From Lachnospiraceae bacterium (GTDB lineage Bacteria > Bacillota > Clostridia > Lachnospirales > Lachnospiraceae): a stretch of DNA of 64,000 nucleotides. Each line of letters opens with the position of its first letter. Within the stretch, counting starts at the first letter, position 1. The notes below the pieces were generated by a model. It made no database searches and had not been told where the DNA came from. It was given only the letters and a program-made list of their open reading frames with translations. The stretch is taken from the NCBI GenBank assembly GCA_021770245.1, contig JAETRI010000001.1:1-64000 (forward strand), written 5' to 3'. Position numbers and translations under genes: made by a program. Below, piece by piece: positions 32,445 to 41,229 of this stretch.

Positions 32445-35042
32445 TTATGCTTCCTCATCCTGCCTGCCCGCCCGCAGCATCGTCCCGGGCGTCACGGCCA
32501 GGCTCTTGACCGTCTGGAAGAGGATCTCGTTAAACCGTTTCCCGTCAAGCGGTGTTTTCCGCGAAAGATTCGGCTCCTTTTCCTCCGATTGGAATCCAAA
32601 TGTACGAATAAAAGGGCACTCCGCAAAGTTTTCATACAGCCGGGGCGGCTCTTCATTCATGTGGATTTCCTTATAATACCTGTCCTCTTCATAAAGCTCC
32701 CTGGCTATGTACCCATAAAGCCTGCGCAGATGGCTGTACAGCTGCTCCGGCCGGATCGTCTCCTCCATCCGTTCTTCCACCGTATGCCGGACCCTCTTCA
32801 TCACATTATAGGACAGATCAAGGTTATAAAAGGGGAATTCCGCTTCTTTCCGGGCCCGGCTGCTCCCTCTCCGCCAGATGGAGTTGGCGGCCGCCTCCTT
32901 CTCAAATTCCTTTCTGTCCTTTGCGGAACCCGGCCGGTACTCCTTACGCTCTGCCCAGATGCATACCTCCTCCCACATATGATCCACCAGCCGATCGTGG
33001 AATCCCTTTTCATCGCCGGCTCCCATTTCCTTTCCTATGAAGCCAAAGATATCAAAAGAAGCCACGGCTGCGTTGCTTGTGATGATTATTTGCGGGGTCT
33101 GGCTGTTTCTGCCGGAAAGGATCGTAAACCCCCATTCCGGGAGGATACTTTTACCGGCCCCGTCCTGGAAATCCGTAAAAAGGAGCTGCAGGCACTCCAG
33201 ATAGGGCACCAGTTCTGCCATCTGTCTGCACATATCCTGAAATACGTCAACCTCGTCAAGCCAGTCAAAATCCAGCTCGATTTCCAGATTGGAGATCTGT
33301 CCGCGGCGGATAAAGCCGAAATCTCTTATCACAAGGCTCGGGGAGTCCGGGTTCACGGATATCATCGGGGTGCTTCCTTTGAACCAGGCTCCCCCAAAGG
33401 TATGCCCGAGCAGCCCTCTCAGACGGGCTTCTGCTCTCTTCCCTGCCCCCTCGTCCGGATTATTTCGATAGCTGTAATATTCCCGCACCATTTCCGAGGT
33501 AAAGGAAGCGAGCAGGCAGTGTACCAGCACCTTGTCCCCGTACCGATCCCTTCCCAGGTGATACAGCTCTTCCAGGAGGTCCCCATAACAGTAATGCAGT
33601 TCATCCACGTTGTCCTGGATCCCGTTTCCGGATAAGCCCGGGCATCTGTATCCGTGAATGAAAATCACCGCATATGCCGCCCTCTGAACCATATTCCTGT
33701 CAAGGATCTTTTGAAAAAGATCCAGCTGGTCATCCTCCAGGGTCTGCTGCGCCATCCGGTTCGTAATATCCATATTGAACCGTTCGTGGTTACGGTCATA
33801 CAGGTACATGGCGGTTTCCCGGTCTTTTCCCTCCTCCTTCGCCACCTGAAACAGGGAATTGAGGAAATGGTTGTAGGTTACCAGCTCCCGGACCGTCCCG
33901 GGTACACAGAAATGCGGCTCCTTCCCCAGCCCATCGTAGTAGATGTGCATCTTGGCCGCGATTTTTCCGAGGATAAAATCTTTCAGCTGATTCGCGTGCT
34001 CCTCTTCCTTCACACAGGCCCGCCTGAACAGGATATCCCTGTCCGGCAGATAAATCCGGTTGGAAAGGGGCAGCACCTTCAAAAGATAATCATTGTTCAG
34101 CTTCTTGGCATGCCTGCTGATCCGTTCGTATTCTTCATGGAGGTTATGTTTGGACATCAGTTCGTTCACGAAATAGGTCTCACAGTTTCTGCGCATCTGC
34201 CGATAATCAATCGCCACCAGGATCAGGATTCTGGGATCGGACAGATATTTATGCAGCTGTTCCAGCATCCCGTAACCTTTCTTCAGGTTCAGGTCCAGGT
34301 CGTCCACCGCAATGACAAGATAGGTCTTTTCCCCGCGGTCCTTTCTGTCAAGGAATTCCAGGAAATGCCCCAGCAGTTTTTCAAAGGCGTCCCTGGTCTT
34401 TAAGCTGCTGGAAACATTTTTCAGTTTCACCAGGACAGATTCCCCCAGCACCTCCCGCCTTTCTCCATGGCCCACGTTGCTGTATGTCTTATAGACCTCG
34501 TCAAACTCCTTCATGATATTTTTCACCAGTTCATCCCCGGCAAAAATACCGCTCCGCCCGCTTACCCTCTGTTCGAATATCTGATACATGTTGGCCCAGA
34601 TCAGCTCAACCAGATCCTCCTCCGCGTCGAGGACGGAGGCATCGATGGGCGGCATCATATAAAAGCGCCTCTCCTTCTCCATTCCCTCCTGGCCTGCCAG
34701 TTCTTCCTTCCATGCCGCAGCCCGCTCCGGGAAATGGTACAGCAGCCTGCAGAACTCGTTCACGGCCGTCGTCTTCCCGCTTCCGCGCGTCCCGATAAAC
34801 GCAAAAATATTGCTTCCCGGCTGTTCCTCTTCCAGGAAGGACGGCTCCGCCGCCCTGCGCTGCCGGTCTTCGATCCACTCCTCGTGACGCCGGATGTGGT
34901 TAAAAATCGCTTTCAGGGTTTCCGCGTAGCACCCCCGATACAGCGGGAATTCAATCCCCAGCTCCAAATCCTTTTCCACTCTTTTGGGAGCCCGGTCGTC
35001 CTCTTCCAAAATGATCCTCAGTCCGTCCTGCCCGTATGCCAT
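32445..35042 (-). CDS. rdrA: RADAR ATPase RdrA
   Basis: About 865 residues. A P-loop GTRGSGKTT (Walker A) lies near residue 85 and LVIAVDDLD (Walker B) near 235, followed by a sensor-like RILILVAIDYRQ; a long C-terminal region of unknown fold completes it. This size, the KAP/STAND-like ATPase and the adjacent large deaminase identify RdrA. In RADAR it forms rings with RdrB and stimulates deamination. The start at 35042 (MAYGQDGL) follows GGAGG at nine bases; an in-frame ATG at 35144 lies inside the preceding hairpin. Whether RdrA senses phage with help of the upstream helical protein is open. Confidence 0.85.
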   Translation of the reverse strand: MAYGQDGLRIILEEDDRAPKRVEKDLELGIEFPLYRGCYAETLKAIFNHIRRHEEWIEDRQRRAAEPSFLEEEQPGSNIFAFIGTRGSGKTTAVNEFCRLLYHFPERAAAWKEELAGQEGMEKERRFYMMPPIDASVLDAEEDLVELIWANMYQIFEQRVSGRSGIFAGDELVKNIMKEFDEVYKTYSNVGHGERREVLGESVLVKLKNVSSSLKTRDAFEKLLGHFLEFLDRKDRGEKTYLVIAVDDLDLNLKKGYGMLEQLHKYLSDPRILILVAIDYRQMRRNCETYFVNELMSKHNLHEEYERISRHAKKLNNDYLLKVLPLSNRIYLPDRDILFRRACVKEEEHANQLKDFILGKIAAKMHIYYDGLGKEPHFCVPGTVRELVTYNHFLNSLFQVAKEEGKDRETAMYLYDRNHERFNMDITNRMAQQTLEDDQLDLFQKILDRNMVQRAAYAVIFIHGYRCPGLSGNGIQDNVDELHYCYGDLLEELYHLGRDRYGDKVLVHCLLASFTSEMVREYYSYRNNPDEGAGKRAEARLRGLLGHTFGGAWFKGSTPMISVNPDSPSLVIRDFGFIRRGQISNLEIELDFDWLDEVDVFQDMCRQMAELVPYLECLQLLFTDFQDGAGKSILPEWGFTILSGRNSQTPQIIITSNAAVASFDIFGFIGKEMGAGDEKGFHDRLVDHMWEEVCIWAERKEYRPGSAKDRKEFEKEAAANSIWRRGSSRARKEAEFPFYNLDLSYNVMKRVRHTVEERMEETIRPEQLYSHLRRLYGYIARELYEEDRYYKEIHMNEEPPRLYENFAECPFIRTFGFQSEEKEPNLSRKTPLDGKRFNEILFQTVKSLAVTPGTMLRAGRQDEEA

Positions 35043-35076
35043 ACCGCATTTCCTCCTTCGCCCCTCCGTCTGAAAC

Positions 35077-35182
35077 AAGGGGCTGCTGCAAGGATGGCAG
35101 TTATCGCAATATACGGACATTACATTTCGAGATAACCATGCCATATATCGTGTTTACCTGCCATTTTGCAGCAGCCTCTTTT
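35077..35182 (-). promoter_or_regulatory. Long stem-loop between the helical-repeat gene and rdrA
   Basis: Arms AGAGGCTGCTGCAAAATGGCA and its near-complement (GCCATCC TTGCAGCAGCCCCTT) close a 105-base structure on the minus strand, with an inner GGTTATC / GATAAC stem. It starts 16 bases after the upstream stop and ends about 35 bases before rdrA. A terminator, attenuator or RNase site are all possible. Confidence 0.55.
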
Positions 35183-35197
35183 AAGAAAAGAGAATGA

Positions 35198-36691
35198 TCA
35201 GCCCCTCTCGGCTTCCTTCCTTTTCTCAATATATTTATCCGCTTCCTCTTCGTTCAGCATTTTTCTGTAGGAATCGGCCAGCAGCTGGTAAGACGCAGAA
35301 AGGTTCATCCTGCCGTCTGTCAGCTGCCGATACCGCGTATCCCCGCCCTCTCCGTACAGCGCCTGATAGAGATCGGGAGCGTATCCCCACCCGGGCTTGC
35401 TATACTCTTCCTTCACCCGAACCGCCTTCTTGCCGAACTCAATGGCGCGGCCATATTCTTCCATTTGATAATAAAGATAACATTGCTGATTATAGGATTT
35501 AAAAAGATATTCCAGCTCCAGGGGGTCAAGCAAGGCCATTTTCAGCTTGCGCTGAAGCTTGGAATCGATTTTCCCAAAAATATCCAGCGCATCCTCCAGC
35601 CGCCCCTCATCCCGGGCAATAATAGCAAGCTTAAACAGATTTCTGAATTTCTCCTGTCTTTCGTTCGCCTCCCGGAAGCAGAGCTTCATTTCCTTCTTAT
35701 TATTCTGAAAAGCCTCATACCGCTTCCCCATCCAATAATAAATGGCTGAAGCAAAACAGCTGTCCCCCACATCCCGCAGGGCCTCTTCAAATGCATACAA
35801 AGCCTCATTGGCGCTGCTTTTGGAAGGTTCATAACACAGCCCCTGCAGCACCTTCGCATTGGTAAATTCCGGATGATCCGTACACAGGTTTTGGCAGTGT
35901 CCCGACAGTTCCCTTACGGAGAAAGCCGTCTCTTCTTCCAGATAGCTGCAGGCCCCGTTCGCCCGGATCGCGCACCATAAAAGGGCATACCGGTAAGAGG
36001 CCTTCACGTCCTGCCCGTACTCTTCCGTGCCAAGCCCCTCCAGCCGCCGGTAACCCGCGAGCATGGCGTCCCTTGCCTCCTGCGCCGCAAAGGATTTCCT
36101 CCGCGCGAAATACTGAAGGTTAATACTGTGCAGGCAAAGCTTCTCCTCCACATAGATCCTGGCCAGTGCTTCCAGTTCCTCCGTCCGGAAAGCCGCGGTT
36201 CCGCTGCCTGCAGCCCTGCAGGCAGCTTCCTCCACCACATCCAGGAGCAGCCGGATCTGTGCTTCCTCGCCCAAGTATAGTCCAACCCATCCGGGCGTAT
36301 CCTTCTCTATACCGGGTACCGCCGGAAGCCGGTCATAAAAACGGATCACATCCTCCGGCAGCCTGCCAATCATCTCCTCATAGGCTTCGCCCGTACAGCC
36401 CATCCTTTCGGCTCCCTGCCCGGAAAGGCTTCCGGCCCCCACGAAAATGCTCACATCGCAGACGGTCTTCTTCTCCGCCTCCGTCTTTTCCCTCTCTTTC
36501 GCCGTTCCCTCATCGTCCCCGGGCCAAATGTCCTCCCACACGAAGACGCCCAGCATCCGGAAAAACTCTGCCAGGAAGACATAATTCGTCCTGTTCAGAA
36601 TATTATGAATGATCCTTACGGCGTTCAAACCCTTTATCCTACGACTCCCATTCACCGGTTCCGTCCTTCCTGCCTTCCCATGCCATTCCAC
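35198..36691 (-). CDS. Helical-repeat (TPR-like) protein upstream of RADAR
   Basis: Up to 497 residues, no signal or membrane segment. The C-terminal half shows TPR-like helical pairs: ALYAFEEALRDVGDSCFASA, YQMEEYGRAIEFGKKAVRVK and SYQLLADSYRKMLNEEEADK. The N-terminal third is unrecognised. It is the first gene of the minus-strand run that leads to rdrA and rdrB, so it may be a RADAR sensor or adaptor, or an independent gene. The start is uncertain: the ATG at 36691 has no good ribosome site, and a TTG about 20 codons in follows GGATAAAGGG. Confidence 0.6.
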   Translation of the reverse strand: MEWHGKAGRTEPVNGSRRIKGLNAVRIIHNILNRTNYVFLAEFFRMLGVFVWEDIWPGDDEGTAKEREKTEAEKKTVCDVSIFVGAGSLSGQGAERMGCTGEAYEEMIGRLPEDVIRFYDRLPAVPGIEKDTPGWVGLYLGEEAQIRLLLDVVEEAACRAAGSGTAAFRTEELEALARIYVEEKLCLHSINLQYFARRKSFAAQEARDAMLAGYRRLEGLGTEEYGQDVKASYRYALLWCAIRANGACSYLEEETAFSVRELSGHCQNLCTDHPEFTNAKVLQGLCYEPSKSSANEALYAFEEALRDVGDSCFASAIYYWMGKRYEAFQNNKKEMKLCFREANERQEKFRNLFKLAIIARDEGRLEDALDIFGKIDSKLQRKLKMALLDPLELEYLFKSYNQQCYLYYQMEEYGRAIEFGKKAVRVKEEYSKPGWGYAPDLYQALYGEGGDTRYRQLTDGRMNLSASYQLLADSYRKMLNEEEADKYIEKRKEAERG

Positions 36692-37047
36692 AATCCGGTT
36701 CCATATGCTATATCTATGGTCTGCGCGGAGGCCGTATGAACAAAACCATCTCTTAATGAAAGAATCCTTTTATCCATCTATTGACCGTACCCGGCTATTC
36801 ACGCTGATAACCCTTCCTCCATGCATGGGGGATAGAGCGATCTGTTAAAGCGGCACCGCAGGCGCGCAGAGAATTTAAAAGCCCCTTCATGCACTTGCTA
36901 TAGGCTATGAGCCAACGTTCCCTATTGATACAGCTATTTTACCATGGCAAATCCGGGAACACAAGAATAACTTCTACGCAAGCCCCTGTTTTGGGGCCTT
37001 TTCCCCTTTTCCCTGCCGAAAAGGGAGCCCACAGGAACGCAAAAGGA
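36692..37047. other. Intergenic region between XRE and helical-repeat genes
   Basis: No credible gene. It holds the promoter described at 36936-36964 for the genes to its left, and small CCCC/GGGG and CCTTTT/AAAAGG hairpins at about 36980-37035 just past the XRE stop codon that may slow transcription. Bases 36700-36900 carry nothing I can interpret. Confidence 0.5.
36936..36964 (-). promoter_or_regulatory. Weak promoter for the RADAR-linked operon
   Basis: Minus-strand TTGTGT (36959-36964), 17-base spacer and TAAAAT (36936-36941), about 245 bases upstream of the helical-repeat gene. It departs from consensus in both boxes. Confidence 0.45.
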
Positions 37048-38157
37048 CTACGTTTCCGCCGCATCCGCCCCCTGGCTCTGATAGAGATACTTATAGACCA
37101 GTTCGTCCGCCTTGGTTCCGACCTTATTGTACCGCGGTGCGCCGGAATGCTCCCGTAACAGGCAGATGGCCTCGGCCTTTTCCCTCTGGCCGTCCACTGC
37201 GTTTACGATCAGCGACTCGTTAATGCAGTAAAAGCTTCTGGGCCTCACCATTTTTGAGACGAGATCCCGTACCTCCTGGGGAAGCCGGTTTTGAATGGCT
37301 TCGTAGGCGGATGTTTCAATCTGGATCTCATCGGTATTTAAAAGGAGCTGCGGCTTAATGGTTTCCAGCTCCTGGTCAGTGAGCGCATGGCGGCTGATCA
37401 GAACCCGATGCAGCGTGGGGCGCTGGTTCCCCCCTGCCGAGGTGGTAACACAGGCTGCCAGTTTACACATGAGTTCCTGGTTATTAAACTGCTGATGGCT
37501 GAGCAGCAGCATATTGATTTCTCCCAGCTTATCATTCCTGAGGATGCAGTACCCGGCACGCTGATGCGGGGAGATTAAGAAACGACCATAGTATTCTTTT
37601 TTAATAGGATTTCCCGTTCTGTCCTTTTGATTCGTGTCCAGTTCCAATCTCGCGCCGCAATAGTCATTGCCGTCGTTTTTACTTAAACTTAAATTCCCGG
37701 TCAGTATCTTATTTTCTCCGGAGATGGTCGGATAAAAATAGGTTTTATACTCTCCCGTGTATCCGGTAAACTCGTACTCGTCCGGATTGCTCACCAGGGA
37801 CTGACGGACAGCCTTTGAATCCCTGCGGACCGGAGCATCCAAAAGGGCATCTAATTCCATATTTTCGAGATCCAGATCCAGTACCGCAGACAGATCCAGC
37901 GACAGCACCTTACAGATACATACGATGTGCGCAAGGGACAGGTTCGTATTTCGCTGTTTGGACGCCGCGTCATAAAGCGCCTCATAATTCAGCAGTTTGG
38001 AAAGTGCGCCCTGGGTCATTTTGACCCCAAGGGCCGCGCACCGCTCCACAATCTCCTTCTGCGAAAGCCCCTGCCTCTCAATTACTTTTTTCAACCGCCT
38101 GGTTATCTTGGAGTAGTAATAATAGGTGAAATTGTTCTGTGTAAAGTCGTAATCCAT
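37048..38157 (-). CDS. XRE-family transcriptional regulator with large C-terminal domain
   Basis: About 369 residues. An N-terminal helix-turn-helix (about residues 15-85; LSQKEIVERCAALGVKMTQGALSKLLNY) and a C-terminal domain of some 240 residues that I do not recognise, rich in beta-type sequence and possibly ligand- or peptide-sensing. The start at 38157 (MDYDFTQ) follows GGGAGG; 52 codons of open frame upstream look non-coding. It is divergent from the small-gene cluster starting at 38594 and separated from it by an AT-rich region with an 18-base palindrome, so it probably controls that cluster and itself. It also reads towards the RADAR genes. Confidence 0.82.
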   Translation of the reverse strand: MDYDFTQNNFTYYYYSKITRRLKKVIERQGLSQKEIVERCAALGVKMTQGALSKLLNYEALYDAASKQRNTNLSLAHIVCICKVLSLDLSAVLDLDLENMELDALLDAPVRRDSKAVRQSLVSNPDEYEFTGYTGEYKTYFYPTISGENKILTGNLSLSKNDGNDYCGARLELDTNQKDRTGNPIKKEYYGRFLISPHQRAGYCILRNDKLGEINMLLLSHQQFNNQELMCKLAACVTTSAGGNQRPTLHRVLISRHALTDQELETIKPQLLLNTDEIQIETSAYEAIQNRLPQEVRDLVSKMVRPRSFYCINESLIVNAVDGQREKAEAICLLREHSGAPRYNKVGTKADELVYKYLYQSQGADAAET

Positions 38158-38337
38158 GGTAACCTCCCTTCGTTCGTCCCCGCAGACTCCCGGACGCCGG
38201 GACGTACAGAAAGAATCCTGCCGGAGCCCGCCGCCCCTCCCAGCTGCCCCTTCAACCGCTGCGCCCGGCTTTGGGGCCTGCCGGGAGGGATGAACCGATA
38301 CTCTATATTTCATTGAATCAGATCTTCGTTGATAACA

Positions 38338-38366
38338 ATTATATCATTATCAGAATACGGAAACAA
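38338..38366 (-). promoter_or_regulatory. Promoter for the XRE regulator gene
   Basis: Minus-strand TTGTTT (38361-38366), 17-base spacer and TATAAT (38338-38343). The -10 box lies inside a TGATAA / TTATCA inverted repeat that could bind the regulator. Confidence 0.6.
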
Positions 38367-38396
38367 GGGATAGTTCTTAATATAAATTCTTATTGA

Positions 38397-38414
38397 ATAT
38401 TCTTATAAGAATAT
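38397..38414. promoter_or_regulatory. 18-base perfect palindrome, candidate operator
   Basis: ATATTCTTATAAGAATAT is a perfect dyad centred between the two divergent promoters, 35 bases upstream of the plus-strand -35 box. Its size and position suit an XRE dimer site. Confidence 0.5.
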
Positions 38415-38448
38415 ATAAGATATTATTAGAAATTAATTAAAATAAGTA

Positions 38449-38477
38449 TTGACAATTTCTTCCTGTGGGATTATGAT
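38449..38477 (+). promoter_or_regulatory. Strong sigma-A promoter for the small-gene cluster
   Basis: A perfect TTGACA (38449-38454), 17-base spacer and TATGAT (38472-38477). Transcription would begin about 110 bases before the first gene. Confidence 0.8.
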
Positions 38478-38593
38478 AGGAGCATGTTAGACAAGACAAT
38501 CTTTGAAGCAGGTCGAAGTTCCTGCCGTCGTTCGGGAAAGGAGATAGAGATTTAAAACTTCATGTGCATTATGAGGAGAAGGAGGATTTCGCT

Positions 38594-38950
38594 ATGACAA
38601 CCAGACAAAAAGCCCTTGCCGCAGTCCATACCGCCGCCGCTGCCGGAGCCCTGACTGTAGCAGCCCTGCCCATCGGGTTGGATGCCATCGCCCTTCGTGC
38701 GGAGGAAGTTGCAGCCGTCATTGCCGTCGGCTCCTTTTACGGAGCGAAACTCACCAAATCAACCGCATCCGGCCTCATGGCCTCCGGGTTCGCCCAAATG
38801 GTCGGAGAGAAGGTCGCTCTCGCCGCCCTGGAAGCCAGCCATGCCACCGGTTTCGGCGCTTACGCAATCAAGGCCGGGATCGCCACCACATTAATAGAAG
38901 CCGTCGGCCGGTGTGCAGCCGACTACTTCGAGGAGGCCGCGGCAGCATAA
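38594..38950 (+). CDS. Small Ala/Gly-rich helical protein, DUF697-like
   Basis: 118 residues, mostly hydrophobic helices with small side chains. ALPIGLDAIALRAEEVAAVI followed by FYG resembles the DUF697 pattern (A-x-P-x-x-x-D...E-V-x-x-I...Y/F-G) found in membrane-associated or GTPase-linked proteins. It is paralogous to the protein at 39330-39680: the PIGLDA motif, the central E-E-V and the C-terminal IKAGIATT...YFEE all align. Start 38594 follows AGGAGGA. First gene of a three-gene set under a strong promoter, divergent from an XRE regulator. Function unknown. Confidence 0.75.
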   Translation: MTTRQKALAAVHTAAAAGALTVAALPIGLDAIALRAEEVAAVIAVGSFYGAKLTKSTASGLMASGFAQMVGEKVALAALEASHATGFGAYAIKAGIATTLIEAVGRCAADYFEEAAAA

Positions 38951-38986
38951 AGCCGGCATATGCACAGGAAAGGATCGGGTATCACT

Positions 38987-39307
38987 ATGACGGATCAGAA
39001 ACGACGCAGACTCGGCAGTTCTATTTTCAAGGGAATGATGGCCGCAGGCCTCGCTTTCGATATAAATAATATTGCGGGCTGGATTAGCGACCAATGTTCC
39101 GGCACGTCCGCTGTTACCGATTGTAATCAGAAAAGATCGGATATCGCCTTTGGCAATACCCGCGACGGCTTCAGCCGCGGACACAGTTCGAGCTATTGGA
39201 AAGAGATGGCAGCCGAAGAATACGCAAAGAACGGAAACAGTGCTTCCTACAAGTATTATATGAAGTGTTTAAAAGAGGCGCTTGAAAACAAAGCAGCGAA
39301 AGGTTGA
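38987..39307 (+). CDS. Small soluble protein between two DUF697-like paralogues
   Basis: 106 residues, basic N-terminus (TDQKRRRLGSSIFKG) followed by a short Ala/Gly-rich helix and a polar C-terminal half (YWKEMAAEEYAKNGNSASYK) that reads as an amphipathic helical hairpin, perhaps one TPR-like unit. I recognise no family. The start at 38987 has AGGAAAGGATCGGG upstream. It lies between the paired paralogues, 36 and 22 bases from them, so the three are one operon. Confidence 0.65.
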   Translation: MTDQKRRRLGSSIFKGMMAAGLAFDINNIAGWISDQCSGTSAVTDCNQKRSDIAFGNTRDGFSRGHSSSYWKEMAAEEYAKNGNSASYKYYMKCLKEALENKAAKG

Positions 39308-39329
39308 AACATATTGAGGGGGATTTTAT

Positions 39330-39680
39330 ATGAAAGAAAAACAAAAAGAACTGATCCCACTGATCGAAACATGGGCGGCCACAAGCGCCGCCACAGCGGC
39401 AGTCCTTCCCGTGGGGCTCGATGCCGCCGCCTTATTTGGCGAAGAAGTGCTGATGGTGATCCATGTGGCCGCCATGTTCGGCCATTCGATCTCCAGGAAG
39501 GTCGCCGCTCAGGCCCTGAACACCGGGCTTCTGGGTACCATCGTCGGAACGGCCGTATTCGAGGGACTGAATGCCGGCTATCCGTTTACTATTCCGGTTA
39601 AAATCGGGGTGGCGACTACTGTTATGACAGCTCTGGGAATTGCTACGTATGAATTTTATAAGGAGGGCGGGCGGCTTTAG
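39330..39680 (+). CDS. Small Ala/Gly-rich helical protein, DUF697-like (paralogue)
   Basis: 116 residues. VLPVGLDAAALFGEEVLMVI and the C-terminal VKIGVATTVMTALG mirror the protein at 38594-38950, so the two come from a duplication. Three hydrophobic helices separated by glycine-rich turns suggest membrane insertion or tight helical packing. Ribosome site GAGGGG upstream. Followed by a GC-rich hairpin. Function unknown; two paralogues plus a small partner under an XRE regulator are reminiscent of immunity or toxin modules, but no toxin motif is seen. Confidence 0.72.
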   Translation: MKEKQKELIPLIETWAATSAATAAVLPVGLDAAALFGEEVLMVIHVAAMFGHSISRKVAAQALNTGLLGTIVGTAVFEGLNAGYPFTIPVKIGVATTVMTALGIATYEFYKEGGRL

Positions 39681-39698
39681 AGCCAGGGATATTCTCAT

Positions 39699-39733
39699 GG
39701 GGCGGCAGGGCGTTGTTTCGGCCCTGCCGTCCC
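39699..39733 (+). terminator. GC-rich hairpin after the small-gene cluster
   Basis: Arms GCGGCAGGGC / GCCCTGCCG closed by GG/CC with a nine-base loop, 16 bases past the last stop codon. There is no T tract, so strength is uncertain. The following 200 bases hold no gene I can support. Confidence 0.5.
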
Positions 39734-39949
39734 TAAGAATTGGAGCCGAAGCGTCCGCATCGGCCCTGCTATATGGAGGTCTCTCCCATTCTTTATTTTT
39801 TGATGGTCTGTCACGTTTCTCACTTTCTTCTTTTGTCCCATCTGCTGCGGCATCGCCAGCTACGCTTTCCTAAAATATCAGAGTAGATTTATTTACGGAT
39901 GCTTTCTTAGAGTTGAATATTCATTCTCTTTTTTCATCCTTTGAAAAGT

Positions 39950-40372
39950 ATGCATTCATACGCGGATTTAACTTATTTTGCAGTCTTCGAACCCTCACCA
40001 GACGGTGCATACAGCATTTACTTTCCCGATTTGCCTGGATGTACCAGCTTCGGGAGCAATCTGGAAGAAGCTGCACGTATGGCCGGGGAAGCCGCAAGTC
40101 TTCATGTGTACAGTATGGAATGTGACAATGAAAAAATTCCTACCCCATCCGTGAATCTGTCCAAAGCGGATACCGAGGGAAATGTTATAATGCCTGTTAC
40201 AATCCATCCTGATTTATTCCGCATGAAAAAAGACAATGAACGCATTAAGACAAACATCACTCTTCCCGCATGGCTAAAAAGGATTGCAGAGGAACAAAAA
40301 GTAAATTATTCCAGACTTTTGGAAGCTGCCTTGATTGATTATCTGCAAATTCCTATGTCCGGCAGACAATAA
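39950..40372 (+). CDS. HicB-like antitoxin, orphan
   Basis: 140 residues. N-terminal HicB fold: YFAVFEPSPDGAYSIYFPDL followed by PGCTSFG and EEAARMAGEA. The C-terminal third (NERIKTNITLPAWLKRIAEE) is a DNA-binding ribbon-helix-helix-like segment. HicB normally neutralises the HicA mRNA interferase, but no 60-80 residue HicA gene with its conserved His is seen on either side, so it is an orphan. The ATG at 39950 and a TTG at 39941 are both possible starts; neither has a clear ribosome site. The last gene before the AT-rich sugar locus. Confidence 0.72.
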   Translation: MHSYADLTYFAVFEPSPDGAYSIYFPDLPGCTSFGSNLEEAARMAGEAASLHVYSMECDNEKIPTPSVNLSKADTEGNVIMPVTIHPDLFRMKKDNERIKTNITLPAWLKRIAEEQKVNYSRLLEAALIDYLQIPMSGRQ

Positions 40373-40446
40373 GCCTTTTCTCTGCCCAAAAAGTGCCGAT
40401 GGGTATCCACCGTCCCTGTTGAAATCGGATCTGTAAGGATCTGCAT

Positions 40447-41181
40447 TTACCCTCTAAACTGTCCCAGAACCCTGAGCGTCCTTAACAATGTGATCCACAT
40501 TGCCCAACGAACCTTATTTTCTTGCAGCGCACGTACTCCTTCCCGCATGGAAACCCAATAGGCCCTTGGCCCGTTGCTGCTTGTCCCACCATAAAACATA
40601 GAAATCAAGGTCTCAGGAATATAAGCAAGGCTTACGTTTCCGTCTTTCAATATACGGACCATAAACTCATAATCCGCCGAGCAGCGGTAATCTTCCTTAT
40701 AGTCTCCGTACTGCATGTAAATTTCTTTTTTCAGATATAAGGTAGGATGCCCCGGAAGCCACCCCTGATATATGGAGCCCTCCCCCATTTTCCATTTTCT
40801 GATGACCTTTCCGTCTGCATCCCGGTAAACCAAATCGGAATGGGCGCCGTCACTCCCTTTTTCTTCTATTGCGCGGATATATTTTTCAACCGCTGTATCC
40901 TCCAGGAACTCATCATTAAAAAAAGCGACGACATCCCCTTTAGCCATATGAAGCCCTTTATTCATTGCATTGTAAAGGCCGGAATCCTTCTCGGAGATCC
41001 AGCGCATATTCCGGTCGGTCTCCGCGCGTTTCTCGATTTCTTCCTTTGTTCCGTCTATCGAAGCGCCGTCAACCACAACTATCTCAATATCAGGGTAGGT
41101 CTGTTTACGGATACTTTCATATGTTTTTATAAAGTTTCCTTTGGAATTATAGGTTGTTAAGATCAGTGACACAGACAGCAT
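40447..41181 (-). CDS. GT2 family glycosyltransferase
   Basis: 244 residues, soluble. GT-A motifs: LILTTYNSKGNFIKT at the start, VVVDGASIDGT, then FFNDEF at the DxD position (here N-D-E, which is seen in some WcaA-like enzymes) and SADYEFMVR. It likely adds one sugar to a lipid-linked repeat in the cytosol. Ribosome site GGGAGAGC; own promoter at 41230-41258. It is the last gene of the minus-strand nonulosonate block and lies at the border with the HicB-like gene, beginning the more AT-rich part of the window. Confidence 0.87.
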   Translation of the reverse strand: MLSVSLILTTYNSKGNFIKTYESIRKQTYPDIEIVVVDGASIDGTKEEIEKRAETDRNMRWISEKDSGLYNAMNKGLHMAKGDVVAFFNDEFLEDTAVEKYIRAIEEKGSDGAHSDLVYRDADGKVIRKWKMGEGSIYQGWLPGHPTLYLKKEIYMQYGDYKEDYRCSADYEFMVRILKDGNVSLAYIPETLISMFYGGTSSNGPRAYWVSMREGVRALQENKVRWAMWITLLRTLRVLGQFRG

Positions 41182-41229
41182 ACTGCTCTCCCATTCGTAC
41201 TATAATAAAGCGATGTTTTTAATAGTTAT

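Noticed and set aside
39684..40446. Search for a HicA toxin next to the HicB-like gene
   Set aside because: No short open frame with the HicA double-stranded RNA-binding fold or its His was seen on either strand, so no complete module is claimed.
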